Below are positions 19,956 through 27,304 of a DNA stretch of 52,786 nt, piece after piece; within the stretch, counting starts at the first letter, position 1, and each line of letters opens with the position of its first letter. The notes under the pieces were generated by a model. That model saw only the letters and a program-made list of their open reading frames with translations, did no database searches and was not told the DNA's origin. Origin of the DNA: Deltaproteobacteria bacterium (GTDB taxonomy: Bacteria > Myxococcota_A > UBA796 > UBA2385); NCBI GenBank assembly GCA_018401435.1, contig JAGYJW010000049.1, forward strand, positions 1 to 52,786. Reading direction: 5' to 3'. Made by a program: the position numbers and the translations under genes.

Positions 19956-19988
19956 GTTCAACAATGCGCAAATAGCGCACCGTTGAAC
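19956..19988. terminator. Two-tier inverted repeat between membrane protein and SDR genes
   Basis: GTTCAAC pairs perfectly with GTTGAAC, and inside it TGCGC pairs with GCGCA around an AAATA loop, with two-base internal bulges on each side. It may terminate or attenuate minus-strand transcription between 20125 and 19891, or be a protein-binding site; no T-tract follows. Confidence 0.4.
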
Positions 19989-20090
19989 CAGCCCAATTCA
20001 GGCGGGGGCCCTGCCCCCGCACCGCGCCCAAAGGGCGCTCCCACGGCGTCCTCTTGCGAGGCCGCCGGGCGGCCGGCACATGCGCCGGCC

Positions 20091-20120
20091 GCGTCCAACG
20101 AATCGGGACTTCCGATTCGC
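20091..20120. repeat. 30-nt hairpin element, copy 1
   Basis: It matches 48326-48355 at 27 of 30 positions. CGAATCGG pairs perfectly with CCGATTCG around GACTT. On the minus strand it begins four bases after the TAG stop of the gene at 20125, as copy 2 does at 48360. A 3'-end processing or terminator role is inferred. Confidence 0.65.
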
Positions 20121-20124
20121 TGAA

Positions 20125-20604
20125 CTAGGGCAGCGGCTTGCCGGTGTTCTCGGTGAAGTTCCAGTGGGCCTTCGTCATGAGCACGAAGAGGAGGTTGAGG
20201 CCGAACCCGCCCATCAGCAGCCACTGGACCAGGACCGCGGCCGCGCCGGCCTCTCCCGCGCGGGCAGCGTGCTGCACCGCGAACACCAGGGCGACGAGCC
20301 CCATGACCAACGCCGTCTGGAAATTCGCAGCGACGAAAGGGACGTTGATCGCCATCTTGAAGGGGGGCACCGTCACCAGCTCGAGCAGCATCGCGCCCGC
20401 GTTCGTGAGCGACAGGCCGTACACCAGCGCACAAAGCAGGAAGAGGCCGCCGACCTGCCCGTCGAAGCGCGTGGCTGGCGGCACGGCGGCGAAGAGCGCG
20501 CCGCCAGCCAGGACCGCCAGCCCGAGTCCCAGGGCTCCGAAGGTGAATGCCGTCGCGACCCGCATCCAGAACAGCTGTGAGCGGGAGATTCGATCGAAGG
20601 GCAT
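20125..20604 (-). CDS. Four-helix integral membrane protein
   Basis: The 159-aa product has four hydrophobic segments, at about residues 17-42, 50-72, 85-108 and 125-146, with short loops and no catalytic motif. It begins MPFDRISRSQLFWMRVATAF and ends NFTENTGKPLP. It resembles small uncharacterised membrane proteins next to oxidoreductases, but I cannot name the family. Its start at 20604 is about 107 bases from the TetR gene start and divergent from it, with an inverted repeat between; regulation by that TetR protein is therefore likely. The 30-nt hairpin element lies just after its TAG stop. Confidence 0.78.
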   Translation of the reverse strand: MPFDRISRSQLFWMRVATAFTFGALGLGLAVLAGGALFAAVPPATRFDGQVGGLFLLCALVYGLSLTNAGAMLLELVTVPPFKMAINVPFVAANFQTALVMGLVALVFAVQHAARAGEAGAAAVLVQWLLMGGFGLNLLFVLMTKAHWNFTENTGKPLP

Positions 20605-20639
20605 GGCGCGACTCCAGCGGAACCGGCCATGGTGTTTCC

Positions 20640-20677
20640 AACCGGTCGATTTGTTATATCTGAGCGAGCGATCGGTT
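20640..20677. promoter_or_regulatory. Candidate TetR operator/promoter
   Basis: AACCGGTCG (20640-20648) and CGATCGGTT (20669-20677) form an inverted repeat with one mismatch, flanking a TATATC that could serve as a -10 element for the TetR gene. The position between the divergent membrane-protein and TetR genes suits an autoregulated operator. Confidence 0.42.
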
Positions 20678-20711
20678 ACAAGTGAATACTGGACCCGAAG
20701 TGAGGGAGGCC

Positions 20712-21419
20712 ATGGGAAGGCCCAAGAGCTACGACCGCGAGGTGGTCCTCGCCAAGGCCATGGCCCTGTTCTGGGAGCGTGGGTTCCATGCGACTTCGAC
20801 GCGAGAGCTGGCTGAGGCGATGGGCGTGAACCCGTTCAGCCTCTACGCCGAGTTCGGAAGCAAGGAGGCGCTCTACGACGCCGCGATCGAGCGGTATATG
20901 GACACGGTCGTCACGGGGCACTTCGGGCGGCTGGAGGCGCCCGGAGCCGATCTGGACGATGTGCGCTGCGTGATCGACTGGTTCGGCGACAACGGACTTC
21001 GAGACACCAGCGGCATGGGCTGCCTGATCGGCAGCATGAGCACGGAGCGGGCTCCGACGGTCGACCGCAGCCGCGAGCACACGGCCCGTTTCGTCGACCG
21101 CCTGGTCCAGGCCTTCACCCACGCGATCGACTCCGCGGTCGTGAAGGGACAGCTTGCCCCCGATACGCCCGCGGAGTCGATCGCGGTGGGCTTCGCCGCA
21201 CACCTGCTCGGGTTGTTCGCCATGTCCAGGGCTCGCGTCGCCCCCGGCCTCATCCGCGCCGCAAGCGACTGGCAGCTGGCGTGTCTCGACGCCTGGGCGA
21301 TGCCCGACTCACCCGCCGCGTCCCAGTCACCTCCTCCTCGGCGAGCGTCGCCAGCCAGTTCGAAACTCGTTGCATCCACCCAGCCCGACCAATCAGGAAG
21401 GACCCAGGTGACTCGCTGA
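20712..21419 (+). CDS. TetR-family transcriptional regulator
   Basis: With the ATG at 20712 (GGGAGG just upstream) the protein has 235 residues. Residues 6-52 form the TetR helix-turn-helix: VVLAKAMALFWERGFHATST then ELAEAMGVNPFSLYAEFGSKEAL. The C-terminal ligand domain (about 70-200) includes SGMGCLIGSMSTERA, similar to regulators of the AcrR/YxaF type that have a Cys near this place. An in-frame GTG at 20682 would add ten residues. The last 35 residues, rich in Ser, Pro and Arg, are unconserved and may reflect a displaced stop. It is divergent from the membrane protein and SDR genes, which are its likely targets. Confidence 0.88.
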   Translation: MGRPKSYDREVVLAKAMALFWERGFHATSTRELAEAMGVNPFSLYAEFGSKEALYDAAIERYMDTVVTGHFGRLEAPGADLDDVRCVIDWFGDNGLRDTSGMGCLIGSMSTERAPTVDRSREHTARFVDRLVQAFTHAIDSAVVKGQLAPDTPAESIAVGFAAHLLGLFAMSRARVAPGLIRAASDWQLACLDAWAMPDSPAASQSPPPRRASPASSKLVASTQPDQSGRTQVTR

Positions 21420-21646
21420 GAGCGACGTTTCCTGAATCGTTTTCGGCGAGCTTGAGTTCGCGGGGCTGGCTGCCGCCTGGATCGCGGGACGCTGCCGTAT
21501 CGTGACAACGCCCTGTGAGCGGGCGTCCTCGGAGTTCGAGTCCGATCGGCGTGCGGGGCTCCGACACCTGCAAGCAAGCGCACCTCGCCGGAGCCCGACG
21601 CGGGGCTCGGCCCCACGGTTCCACCGGGACGGGCTGGTCGCGCGCG

Positions 21647-22501
21647 TCAGTCCTCGAGCACGAGCGCGTGCACCTCGTCGATGATCGACGCCGCGTCTTC
21701 GCGGTATCCGTCCTCGTACGCGCCGCCGGCCGGCAGGTGGTGGTCGAGCAGGGCCGCAGCGCCGCCTTCGAAGCCCCGGGCGCTGTTCCAGTCGGTGTCG
21801 CAGAGGTTCCGTCCCGCGACGTCGATGCCCTGGACCTCCCTGCCCTCTGGGCACGCGACGTGCCGGACCTGGTTCCAGACGTGCGTGGCCTCGTGCACGA
21901 GGGTGGTGGCGCAATGCCAGCGGCTCACGCCTCGGTCACAGCTCCCCGTCGTGTACATCCGCCCGGTGTCCCGCTCGATCTCGCTGCCGGTCGCCGTCCC
22001 GTCGTTGATGGTGTCCACCTTCTCCAGTCGAGTGACGAGGCTCGCCACGAGGTTGTAGAGGGCGGCCTGGGTCTCGGGCCGGCCCGTGGCGTCCCCGATG
22101 GCCTGGAGCGAGTCGATGAGCGCCGGCCTCGCCGTGGTGCCCACCTCAGGGGGAAGCGCATCCAACTGGTCGAGGGTGCCGAGGTCCGCTCCCATCAGCT
22201 CCAACATCGAGAGTCTAAAGGACGAGAGGAAGTACTCGGAGCCTCCCATGCTCTCCAGGCTCATCCCCAGGTCGGACTCGAACGCCTGCTGGCAGGCGGT
22301 GTCGGTCCGGAAGTCCTCTCGATACGCGGGGTCCTGCACCTCCCACGGCGCCGGGTCCCCGCAGGCCGCCATCGCGACCGACCACCGGTCCTCGATCAGC
22401 TCGAGGCGGGCGTACCCCGACCCCCCGCCCACCGCCAAGCCCCCGGGCGGGGCCTGCGCGCAGCCGGTCAGGAGCAGCAGGGTCAGGGGTACGCACCGCA
22501 C
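21647..22501 (-). CDS. Lipoprotein with HExxH (HEATH) metalloprotease-like motif
   Basis: The 284-aa protein starts at GTG 22501 with GAGGTGA upstream. Signal peptide and lipobox: LLLLTGC with the Cys at residue 14. The mature chain is helical and has H203-E-A-T-H207 in CATTLVHEATHVWNQVRH, the HExxH zinc signature of gluzincin and related peptidases, with possible third ligands in the later EGGAAALLDHHLPAG or EDGYREDAAS segments. Five further Cys could form disulfides. It may be a surface peptidase, or a related fold that keeps only the zinc site. It lies eight bases downstream of the truncated gene at 22510, so both are probably in one transcript. Confidence 0.78.
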   Translation of the reverse strand: MRCVPLTLLLLTGCAQAPPGGLAVGGGSGYARLELIEDRWSVAMAACGDPAPWEVQDPAYREDFRTDTACQQAFESDLGMSLESMGGSEYFLSSFRLSMLELMGADLGTLDQLDALPPEVGTTARPALIDSLQAIGDATGRPETQAALYNLVASLVTRLEKVDTINDGTATGSEIERDTGRMYTTGSCDRGVSRWHCATTLVHEATHVWNQVRHVACPEGREVQGIDVAGRNLCDTDWNSARGFEGGAAALLDHHLPAGGAYEDGYREDAASIIDEVHALVLED

Positions 22502-22509
22502 GGCTCACC

Positions 22510-22815
22510 TCACAGCGCGGTCAGGACGAGGGTGGTCGGGTCCAGCGACACGTCCCCCGCGTGGGTGAACAGCGTGCCCGACTGCACGGACAGCGTCAGG
22601 TCGCCGCCGAAGTCGGACACGGTGCCGGACAGCGCGAAGCCCGACTCGGCGAGCGACACCGACCAGGCCCCCGGCCCCGTCTCGAGCAGCGGGAAGCCGG
22701 CCCGAGCGCGGGTGCCCCGGACCTCGAGCCACAGGGTGTGGGTCTCCACGCCCGGCACGGGGTCGACCGCGGGCACGATGCGCGCGGCGCTGCCAAAGCA
22801 TCCTCGATCAATCAT
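22510..22815 (-). CDS. N-terminally truncated beta-rich protein at a rearrangement junction
   Basis: From the ATG at 22815 this gives 101 residues with strong beta character (THTLWLEVRGTRARAGFPLL, AWSVSLAESGFALSGTV, DLTLSVQSGTLFTH). It looks like the C-terminal part of an exported or lipoprotein domain, but there is no signal peptide. Just upstream, at about 22831, the sequence turns into the MarR 3' end that is also found in truncated copies at 13003 and 18713. I infer that the 5' end of this gene was lost at that junction. No strong ribosome binding site is seen. Confidence 0.5.
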   Translation of the reverse strand: MIDRGCFGSAARIVPAVDPVPGVETHTLWLEVRGTRARAGFPLLETGPGAWSVSLAESGFALSGTVSDFGGDLTLSVQSGTLFTHAGDVSLDPTTLVLTAL

Positions 22816-22834
22816 TGGGGTCCCGCACAAGCCC

Positions 22835-23332
22835 TCAGCCGGCCGGGTCCTCGGCCTTCCAGCTCTCCAGAAGGGGCTCCAGGGCCGACAGGGCGTCGTG
22901 CAAGGCAAACCAGCGCGCCCCGCCGAGGGCGGCCTGCAGCTCGGCCTCCAGGGCGCCCAGCAGGGCCAGCCCCGCCAACAGGCCGCTGCGGCCATCCGAC
23001 CCCCGGGCAAAACGAAGCAGCCGCGCCCGCCCGTCGCTGGGATCGGGGACCTTCTCCAGGGCGCCCATGGCCACCAGCTCGTCCACCAGGGGGGCCACCG
23101 CCTGCTTGGAGACACCGGCCCGGCGGGCAATCTCGGTCAGGCGCGTGCCCTCCAGGTCGATCAGCGGAAAGAGCGCTGTGTGGGCGGGGCGCAGGGCCTG
23201 CCCGGTGGCCAACCGAAGCCGCTCCAAGGCCAGCTCGTTGACCAGCCGGGCGCACTTGAAGAGCAGCTGGGCGGTGCTGGCGGACTTGGCCGCCGCGATG
23301 GCCTGCTGTTCGGTAGGGGAGGGGGCGGTCAA
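22835..23332 (-). CDS. MarR-family transcriptional regulator
   Basis: This is the intact version (165 aa) of the gene whose 3' end is duplicated twice elsewhere in the window. The winged helix is at about residues 50-105: LFPLIDLEGTRLTEIARRAG, then VSKQAVAPLVDELVAMGALE and the wing VPDPSDGRARLLRF. The C-terminal helices (about 115-160) serve dimerisation. MarR proteins bind palindromes and release DNA on binding small phenolic or similar ligands. It is divergent from a DUF4336 gene, with a palindrome at 23360-23375 between them, so autoregulation and control of that gene are likely. Confidence 0.9.
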   Translation of the reverse strand: MTAPSPTEQQAIAAAKSASTAQLLFKCARLVNELALERLRLATGQALRPAHTALFPLIDLEGTRLTEIARRAGVSKQAVAPLVDELVAMGALEKVPDPSDGRARLLRFARGSDGRSGLLAGLALLGALEAELQAALGGARWFALHDALSALEPLLESWKAEDPAG

Positions 23333-23359
23333 GGGGGCTCCGGGGCCGGCTGCTATTTC

Positions 23360-23375
23360 GTCAATGATGCTTGAC
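23360..23375. promoter_or_regulatory. Candidate MarR operator
   Basis: GTCAATGATGCTTGAC has perfect 5-base arms (GTCAA and TTGAC) with a six-base spacer. The right arm doubles as a -35-like TTGACT for the plus strand. It lies 28 bases before the MarR start and ahead of the DUF4336 gene. Confidence 0.5.
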
Positions 23376-23498
23376 TATATGCCGCCTTCGGGTCAGGATC
23401 AACCCGTCAGCCTCCCTTGACCAGATGGAGCCCCGATCCCCACCCCGATCGCGGAAGGCCTATGGGCCGACGACCACGACCTCTTCCTGCCGGGTCGC

Positions 23499-24137
23499 GT
23501 GCACTTCAACGCGCGCATGACCACGGTTCGCCTGCCCGATGGGGGCCTGCTGCTGCACTCGCCGATCCCCATCTCGGACAGCCTGGCCGAGGCCCTGGCC
23601 GCCTTGGGGCCCGTGCGGCACATCGTGGCCCCCAGCCAGCTGCACCACCTCTATTTTGGCGAGGTGGCGGCCCGGTACCCCGACGCCACCACCTGGGCGG
23701 CCCCGGGCCTGGCGGCCAAGCGCCCCGACCTGCGCTTCCAGCAGACCCTGCAGCAGGATGATCCGCCATGGGCCGACGTTCTGGAGCCGCTGTGGGTGGA
23801 TGGCATCCCCTGGATGAACGAGACGGCCTTCTTTCATGCCGCCAGCGGCACGCTGCTGGTCACCGACCTCTTCTTTCACATCACCCACGCCCCGAATTGG
23901 CAGAGCCGCCTGCTCTTCAGCCTGGTGGGGGTCTATGGCCGGCCGGCGCAAAGCCTGTTGGTGCGCCTGCAGACCAGGGACAAGGCGGCAGCCGCGGCAT
24001 CGGCGCGGCGCATCCTCGACCGCCCGATTCAACGGCTGGTGCCCTGCCATGGCATCATCGTCGAAGAGGGCGCCCAGGATCAGATCGCGCGGGTCTTGCA
24101 GCCCATGATCGCCCGAGGGGGCCTCGCCCTCACGTGA
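23499..24137 (+). CDS. DUF4336 (metallo-beta-lactamase-like) protein
   Basis: From the GTG at 23499 this is 212 residues. It has the DUF4336 pattern: HFNARMTTVRLPDGGLLLHS, VRHIVAPSQLHHLYFGEVAA, and a late LVPCHGIIVEEGAQDQIARV. Family members have a degenerate metallo-beta-lactamase fold; catalytic activity is uncertain. Family-like sequence (PTPIAEGLWADDHDLFLPG) continues in frame upstream to about 23436, with GGAG at 23428-23431, but no ATG, GTG or TTG exists there; an ATC stands where the start would be expected. Either an atypical start codon is used, or the native start was mutated. It is divergent from the MarR gene that probably regulates it. Confidence 0.72.
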   Translation: MHFNARMTTVRLPDGGLLLHSPIPISDSLAEALAALGPVRHIVAPSQLHHLYFGEVAARYPDATTWAAPGLAAKRPDLRFQQTLQQDDPPWADVLEPLWVDGIPWMNETAFFHAASGTLLVTDLFFHITHAPNWQSRLLFSLVGVYGRPAQSLLVRLQTRDKAAAAASARRILDRPIQRLVPCHGIIVEEGAQDQIARVLQPMIARGGLALT

Positions 24138-24197
24138 AAGCAGGCTGCAGCCCGAAGTCGGGCACAGCCGTGTTAGCCTGCGCCCATTGGAGGGTGG

Positions 24198-25631
24198 ATG
24201 CCCCAGTACGAACGCAGCGGCTCCGGCCCCGTCCAGAAAGAAGAGAGCGGCGGCTGGTTCGACTCCCTCTTCGGCTCCTCCTCGCCGGATGGCGCGGCCA
24301 GCACGCCCACAGCGATGGACTTCTCGTCTGAGGAGGCCCCCGTCGAAGAGGAGGAGGAGGAGGTTGGCACCGGCCGGCGCAGCAGCCGCGCCACCCCCAG
24401 CCGGGGCGGCGGCGACGACGGGGGCGACGACGCCCCCACCGCGCTCCAGACCGCCGCCGAGGACCTCGGCAGCATCGCCGCCATGGACGGCAGTTTCTAC
24501 AAGACCGCCGGCAGCCTGGTGGACGCCCTGGTGCCCAGCCCCGGCAACAAGGGCAAGATCGACCTCTCTATCGAGGTCCCGGTGGACGCCGCCGGCCTGG
24601 TCAAGGCCAGGTTCACCTTTGGCGCCAACGTCTCGCGCACCGCAAAGGGCGTCACGGCCAAGTTCGAGGTGGGCGGCGAGGTCGAGGTCTCCAAGGAGAT
24701 GGGCCTGGGCATCGCCACGATCAAGGCCTTCGCCAAGGCCGGCATCAACGGCTTCATCGAAGCCGCCGGCGACGACGGCACCGCCTGCTTCCGCCTGATG
24801 GGCCTGGCCATCCGCGAGCGCCTGGCCGGCGCCAGCGAGTCCATCGCCGACGCCATCTTCGACAAGGCCTATATCGACGAGACCATCGAGATGATGGACG
24901 AGGACGATTATGTCGAGACGGGGCTGTCGGCCAGCGCGAGCGCGGGCGTCTCGGCATCGGCCAGCGGCGGCGCCGGCTCCTTGGGCGGCAAGGGCGACGC
25001 CGCAGCAGAAGCCACCACCAAGACCCGGCTCACCAAAGGCGCGGACGGCGGTCTCAAGAGCGAAGTCACCAACGAGGCCAGCGCCCAGGCCAGCGCGTCG
25101 GTGACCGCCACCCTCAAGGGCAAGGTCAAGGACTTCGACGTCAAGGGCAGCCTGTCTTTGGAGGGCAGCACCAGCACCGACGCCGGCAGCAAGGCCAAGC
25201 TCAAGCTCTCCGCCGAAGGCTCCACCAAGATGAGCGGCAAGGATATGAGCGAGCTGGTGCTGGGTGGCGCCTACCTCACCGACGCCCTCGCGGGCATGGG
25301 CGGCCTGATCAGCGCCGCCCGCGCCAACCTGGGTCCAGGGGATGGGGGCCGAATGGCCGGCGCCTACGCCGACTTCCTGATGGGCTCCTCCGGCGCCGGC
25401 GTCGCCATCGACCAGGCCAGCGTCGAGGCCGCCGAAGCCCTCAAGAGCATGGACGTCAAGGTCGGCTTCAAGCTCAGCGCATCGGGCGAGATCAACCACA
25501 AGCTCCAGCCCAAGTTCAAGATGGAGCTGCAGCGCAGCGACGAGATCAAGGTGGGCGGCGGCCTCAAGGTCTCCCTGGTCGAGGTTGTCGTCGAGAATGT
25601 GCAGAGTCTCTTCGTTCTCGCTCTACCTTGA
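24198..25631 (+). CDS. Unknown low-complexity protein, possibly beta-rich
   Basis: I do not recognise this 477-aa protein. No signal peptide is seen. Residues 1-90 are polar and disordered (RSGSGPVQKEESGGWFDSLF, an EEEEEE run near 50, a Gly/Asp stretch near 75). Then come a helical core and long alternating-residue stretches rich in Lys, Ser and Ala (KGKIDLSIEVPVDAAGLVKA, KAKLKLSAEGSTKMSG, KVGFKLSASGEINHKLQP) that suggest extended beta structure, plus an Ala/Ser/Gly repeat at about 240-260 (SASASAGVSASASGG). The next gene starts 17 bases downstream. A secreted or injected structural protein is one idea, with no direct support. Confidence 0.7.
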   Translation: MPQYERSGSGPVQKEESGGWFDSLFGSSSPDGAASTPTAMDFSSEEAPVEEEEEEVGTGRRSSRATPSRGGGDDGGDDAPTALQTAAEDLGSIAAMDGSFYKTAGSLVDALVPSPGNKGKIDLSIEVPVDAAGLVKARFTFGANVSRTAKGVTAKFEVGGEVEVSKEMGLGIATIKAFAKAGINGFIEAAGDDGTACFRLMGLAIRERLAGASESIADAIFDKAYIDETIEMMDEDDYVETGLSASASAGVSASASGGAGSLGGKGDAAAEATTKTRLTKGADGGLKSEVTNEASAQASASVTATLKGKVKDFDVKGSLSLEGSTSTDAGSKAKLKLSAEGSTKMSGKDMSELVLGGAYLTDALAGMGGLISAARANLGPGDGGRMAGAYADFLMGSSGAGVAIDQASVEAAEALKSMDVKVGFKLSASGEINHKLQPKFKMELQRSDEIKVGGGLKVSLVEVVVENVQSLFVLALP

Positions 25632-25647
25632 CCCCTTGGGAGCCCCC

Positions 25648-26100
25648 GTGGCCAACACCTCCCTCAAGATCGCTGGGGCCCTGACCCTGCGTGCCCCCGA
25701 TGGCAGCGACCTGCCCGTCACCGATGTCAGCGCCGACCTCGACCTGGCTGAGAACGGTCTGTCCGACGTCGTTCTCCACCTGTCAATGACCGCGTCGGAC
25801 TGGGCACGCGCCGACGCCGGGGGCTGGTTCCACATGCCCCCAGATCAACGCGGACCCACCTTTGCCGGCGGCTTCTTGCCCGATGAGCCCGTTGAGGTCG
25901 AGGCCCGCCTGCGCGCCGACCTGCTTCCCGGGCTGGCTGCGGTGGGCGCCAGCAAGTGGGAGATCGGCGCCGAGCTGAAGGCCCCGGAGGCCCAGCCCGC
26001 CCTGCACCAGACCGAGGCCTGGGTGGGCCTTCACGTCAAGCAGCAGCGCGGGGGGGTCAAGACGGGCTTCTCGACCCTGGCGTCGGGCCTGCGAGGCTGA
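25648..26100 (+). CDS. Unknown beta-rich protein, paired with the preceding gene
   Basis: The GTG at 25648 has GGGAG upstream and follows the previous stop by 16 bases. The 150-aa product has alternating strands (NTSLKIAGALTLRAPDGSDL, DVVLHLSMTASDWARADA) and a C-terminal EIGAELKAPEAQPALHQTEA. No signal peptide, membrane helix or known domain is seen. The tight spacing suggests that it works with the 477-aa protein. It ends convergently 13 bases from an outer-membrane protein gene. Confidence 0.7.
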   Translation: MANTSLKIAGALTLRAPDGSDLPVTDVSADLDLAENGLSDVVLHLSMTASDWARADAGGWFHMPPDQRGPTFAGGFLPDEPVEVEARLRADLLPGLAAVGASKWEIGAELKAPEAQPALHQTEAWVGLHVKQQRGGVKTGFSTLASGLRG

Positions 26101-26112
26101 GCCGCACCGGCC

Positions 26113-26607
26113 TCAGAAGAACCAGCGCACGTGGCCGCTGAAGTTCACGAAGTCAAAGGCGACCGCGGGCACCACGTAGACCGTGGGCCGGTACTCCAGC
26201 ACGATGTCGATGGGCACGGGGTTGAAGCCCAGCTCCAGGCCCAGGACACCCGAGGCCGCCACGCCCACGATATCCGCCGCCGGGAAGAGGCCGACTCCCA
26301 GCCCGGGGCCGATATTCCAGGCGATGTCCAGCGGCTCGGTCTCTGCCAGCGTGGGCATCTCGAAGAGGTAGTCCGCGCTCAGGCCCAGCCCGCCGCCGCC
26401 CCAGCCACCCCAGCCGCCCACCACGCCCTGAACGGCCATGGCGTCGGCAAAGAAGTACTTGCCCGAGATGCCGCCGCTGGTGGTGCCGCCCCCCAGGCCG
26501 ATGCCGAAGTGCCCTGCCGACCGGTAATCCGTGGCGGCCGCCGGGTTGGCGGCCAGCAGGGCAGCAGCGCAGGTGACAACGCAGAAGACAGAACGCAGCA
26601 TGGACAT
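26113..26607 (-). CDS. Small outer-membrane beta-barrel-like protein
   Basis: Starting at 26607 behind GGAG, the 164-aa product has a signal peptide (MLRSVFCVVTCAAALLAANP) cut near AAA-T. The mature part is Gly-rich with alternating aromatic and hydrophobic residues (HFGIGLGGGTTSGGISGKYF) and ends in GHVRWFF; a terminal Phe is the usual outer-membrane insertion signal. Tandem paralog of the gene at 26729. An eight-strand porin-like or OmpA/OmpW-size barrel is plausible; the substrate or role is unknown. Confidence 0.82.
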   Translation of the reverse strand: MSMLRSVFCVVTCAAALLAANPAAATDYRSAGHFGIGLGGGTTSGGISGKYFFADAMAVQGVVGGWGGWGGGGLGLSADYLFEMPTLAETEPLDIAWNIGPGLGVGLFPAADIVGVAASGVLGLELGFNPVPIDIVLEYRPTVYVVPAVAFDFVNFSGHVRWFF

Positions 26608-26706
26608 GGCGACTCCAGAAAGTGGTCGCATGCAATCTAACCCGGTCCTCACCCCAACGGATCCCAAACCACAAATTTGAAAGGGTGAGGTAAGAGTGCA
26701 GAATCG

Positions 26707-26722
26707 CTGACCGTGGGGTCAG
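26707..26722. terminator. Short hairpin between the tandem barrel genes
   Basis: CTGACC and GGTCAG form a perfect 6-bp stem around GTGG, six bases after the minus-strand stop at 26729. No T-tract. Confidence 0.35.
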
Positions 26723-26728
26723 AAACCC

Positions 26729-27247
26729 CTAGAAGAACCAGCGCACATGCCCGCTGAAGGCGATGGGGTCAAAGCCCAGGCCGCGGTTGTAGTGCTTGTT
26801 GTAGTTATAGTAGCCCGAATTGCCGATGTAGAGCGTCGGCCGATACTCGATGACAATGTCGATGGGGGCGGGATTGAAGCCAAGTTCCAGCCCCAACACC
26901 CCCGAGGCCGCCACCGTCAACATATTGGGGTTGGAGTAGATGCCCAATCCCAGCCCCGGACCGATATTCCAGGCAAAATTGATGGGCTCGGTCTCTGCGA
27001 ATACCGGCATCTCGATGAGGTAGTCGGCGCTGAGCCCCAGGCCGCTATAGCCCCAGCCACCCCACGCCCCGATGACGCCCTGCACGGCGGTGCCGTCGGT
27101 CAGGAAGTGCTTGATCGAGATCCCCGCGCCGGCGGTGCCCGCCCCCAGGCCGATGCCGGTGTGGCCCGCCGCGCGGTAGTCGGCCGCCTGAGCCACCGGG
27201 GCGAGGAGCAGCGCGAAGAGAATGGACAGGGGGCGGAGCAGCTTCAT
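26729..27247 (-). CDS. Small outer-membrane beta-barrel-like protein, paralog
   Basis: The 172-aa product begins MKLLRPLSILFALLLAPVAQ with cleavage near AQA-A, and ends GHVRWFF. It aligns along its whole length with the neighbouring 164-aa protein (DYRAAGHTGIGLGAGT, LGLSADYLIEMP, AWNIGPGLGLG, GVLGLELGFNP). The main difference is a Tyr/Asn insert (NSGYYNYNKHYNRG) in one predicted loop, as expected if the surface loops diverged after duplication. AAGGTG serves as ribosome binding site. It follows the efflux operon on the same strand. Confidence 0.82.
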   Translation of the reverse strand: MKLLRPLSILFALLLAPVAQAADYRAAGHTGIGLGAGTAGAGISIKHFLTDGTAVQGVIGAWGGWGYSGLGLSADYLIEMPVFAETEPINFAWNIGPGLGLGIYSNPNMLTVAASGVLGLELGFNPAPIDIVIEYRPTLYIGNSGYYNYNKHYNRGLGFDPIAFSGHVRWFF

Positions 27248-27304
27248 GGGACACCTTGGGTTCGGACAGCACCCAATAGCCGATCGGCGCCCAGGCTGGT
27301 GCCC

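Noticed and set aside
21515..21560. A GTTCGAGTCC string that looks like a tRNA T-loop
   Set aside because: The flanking bases do not form the five-pair T-stem, and no anticodon arm or acceptor stem can be drawn around it.
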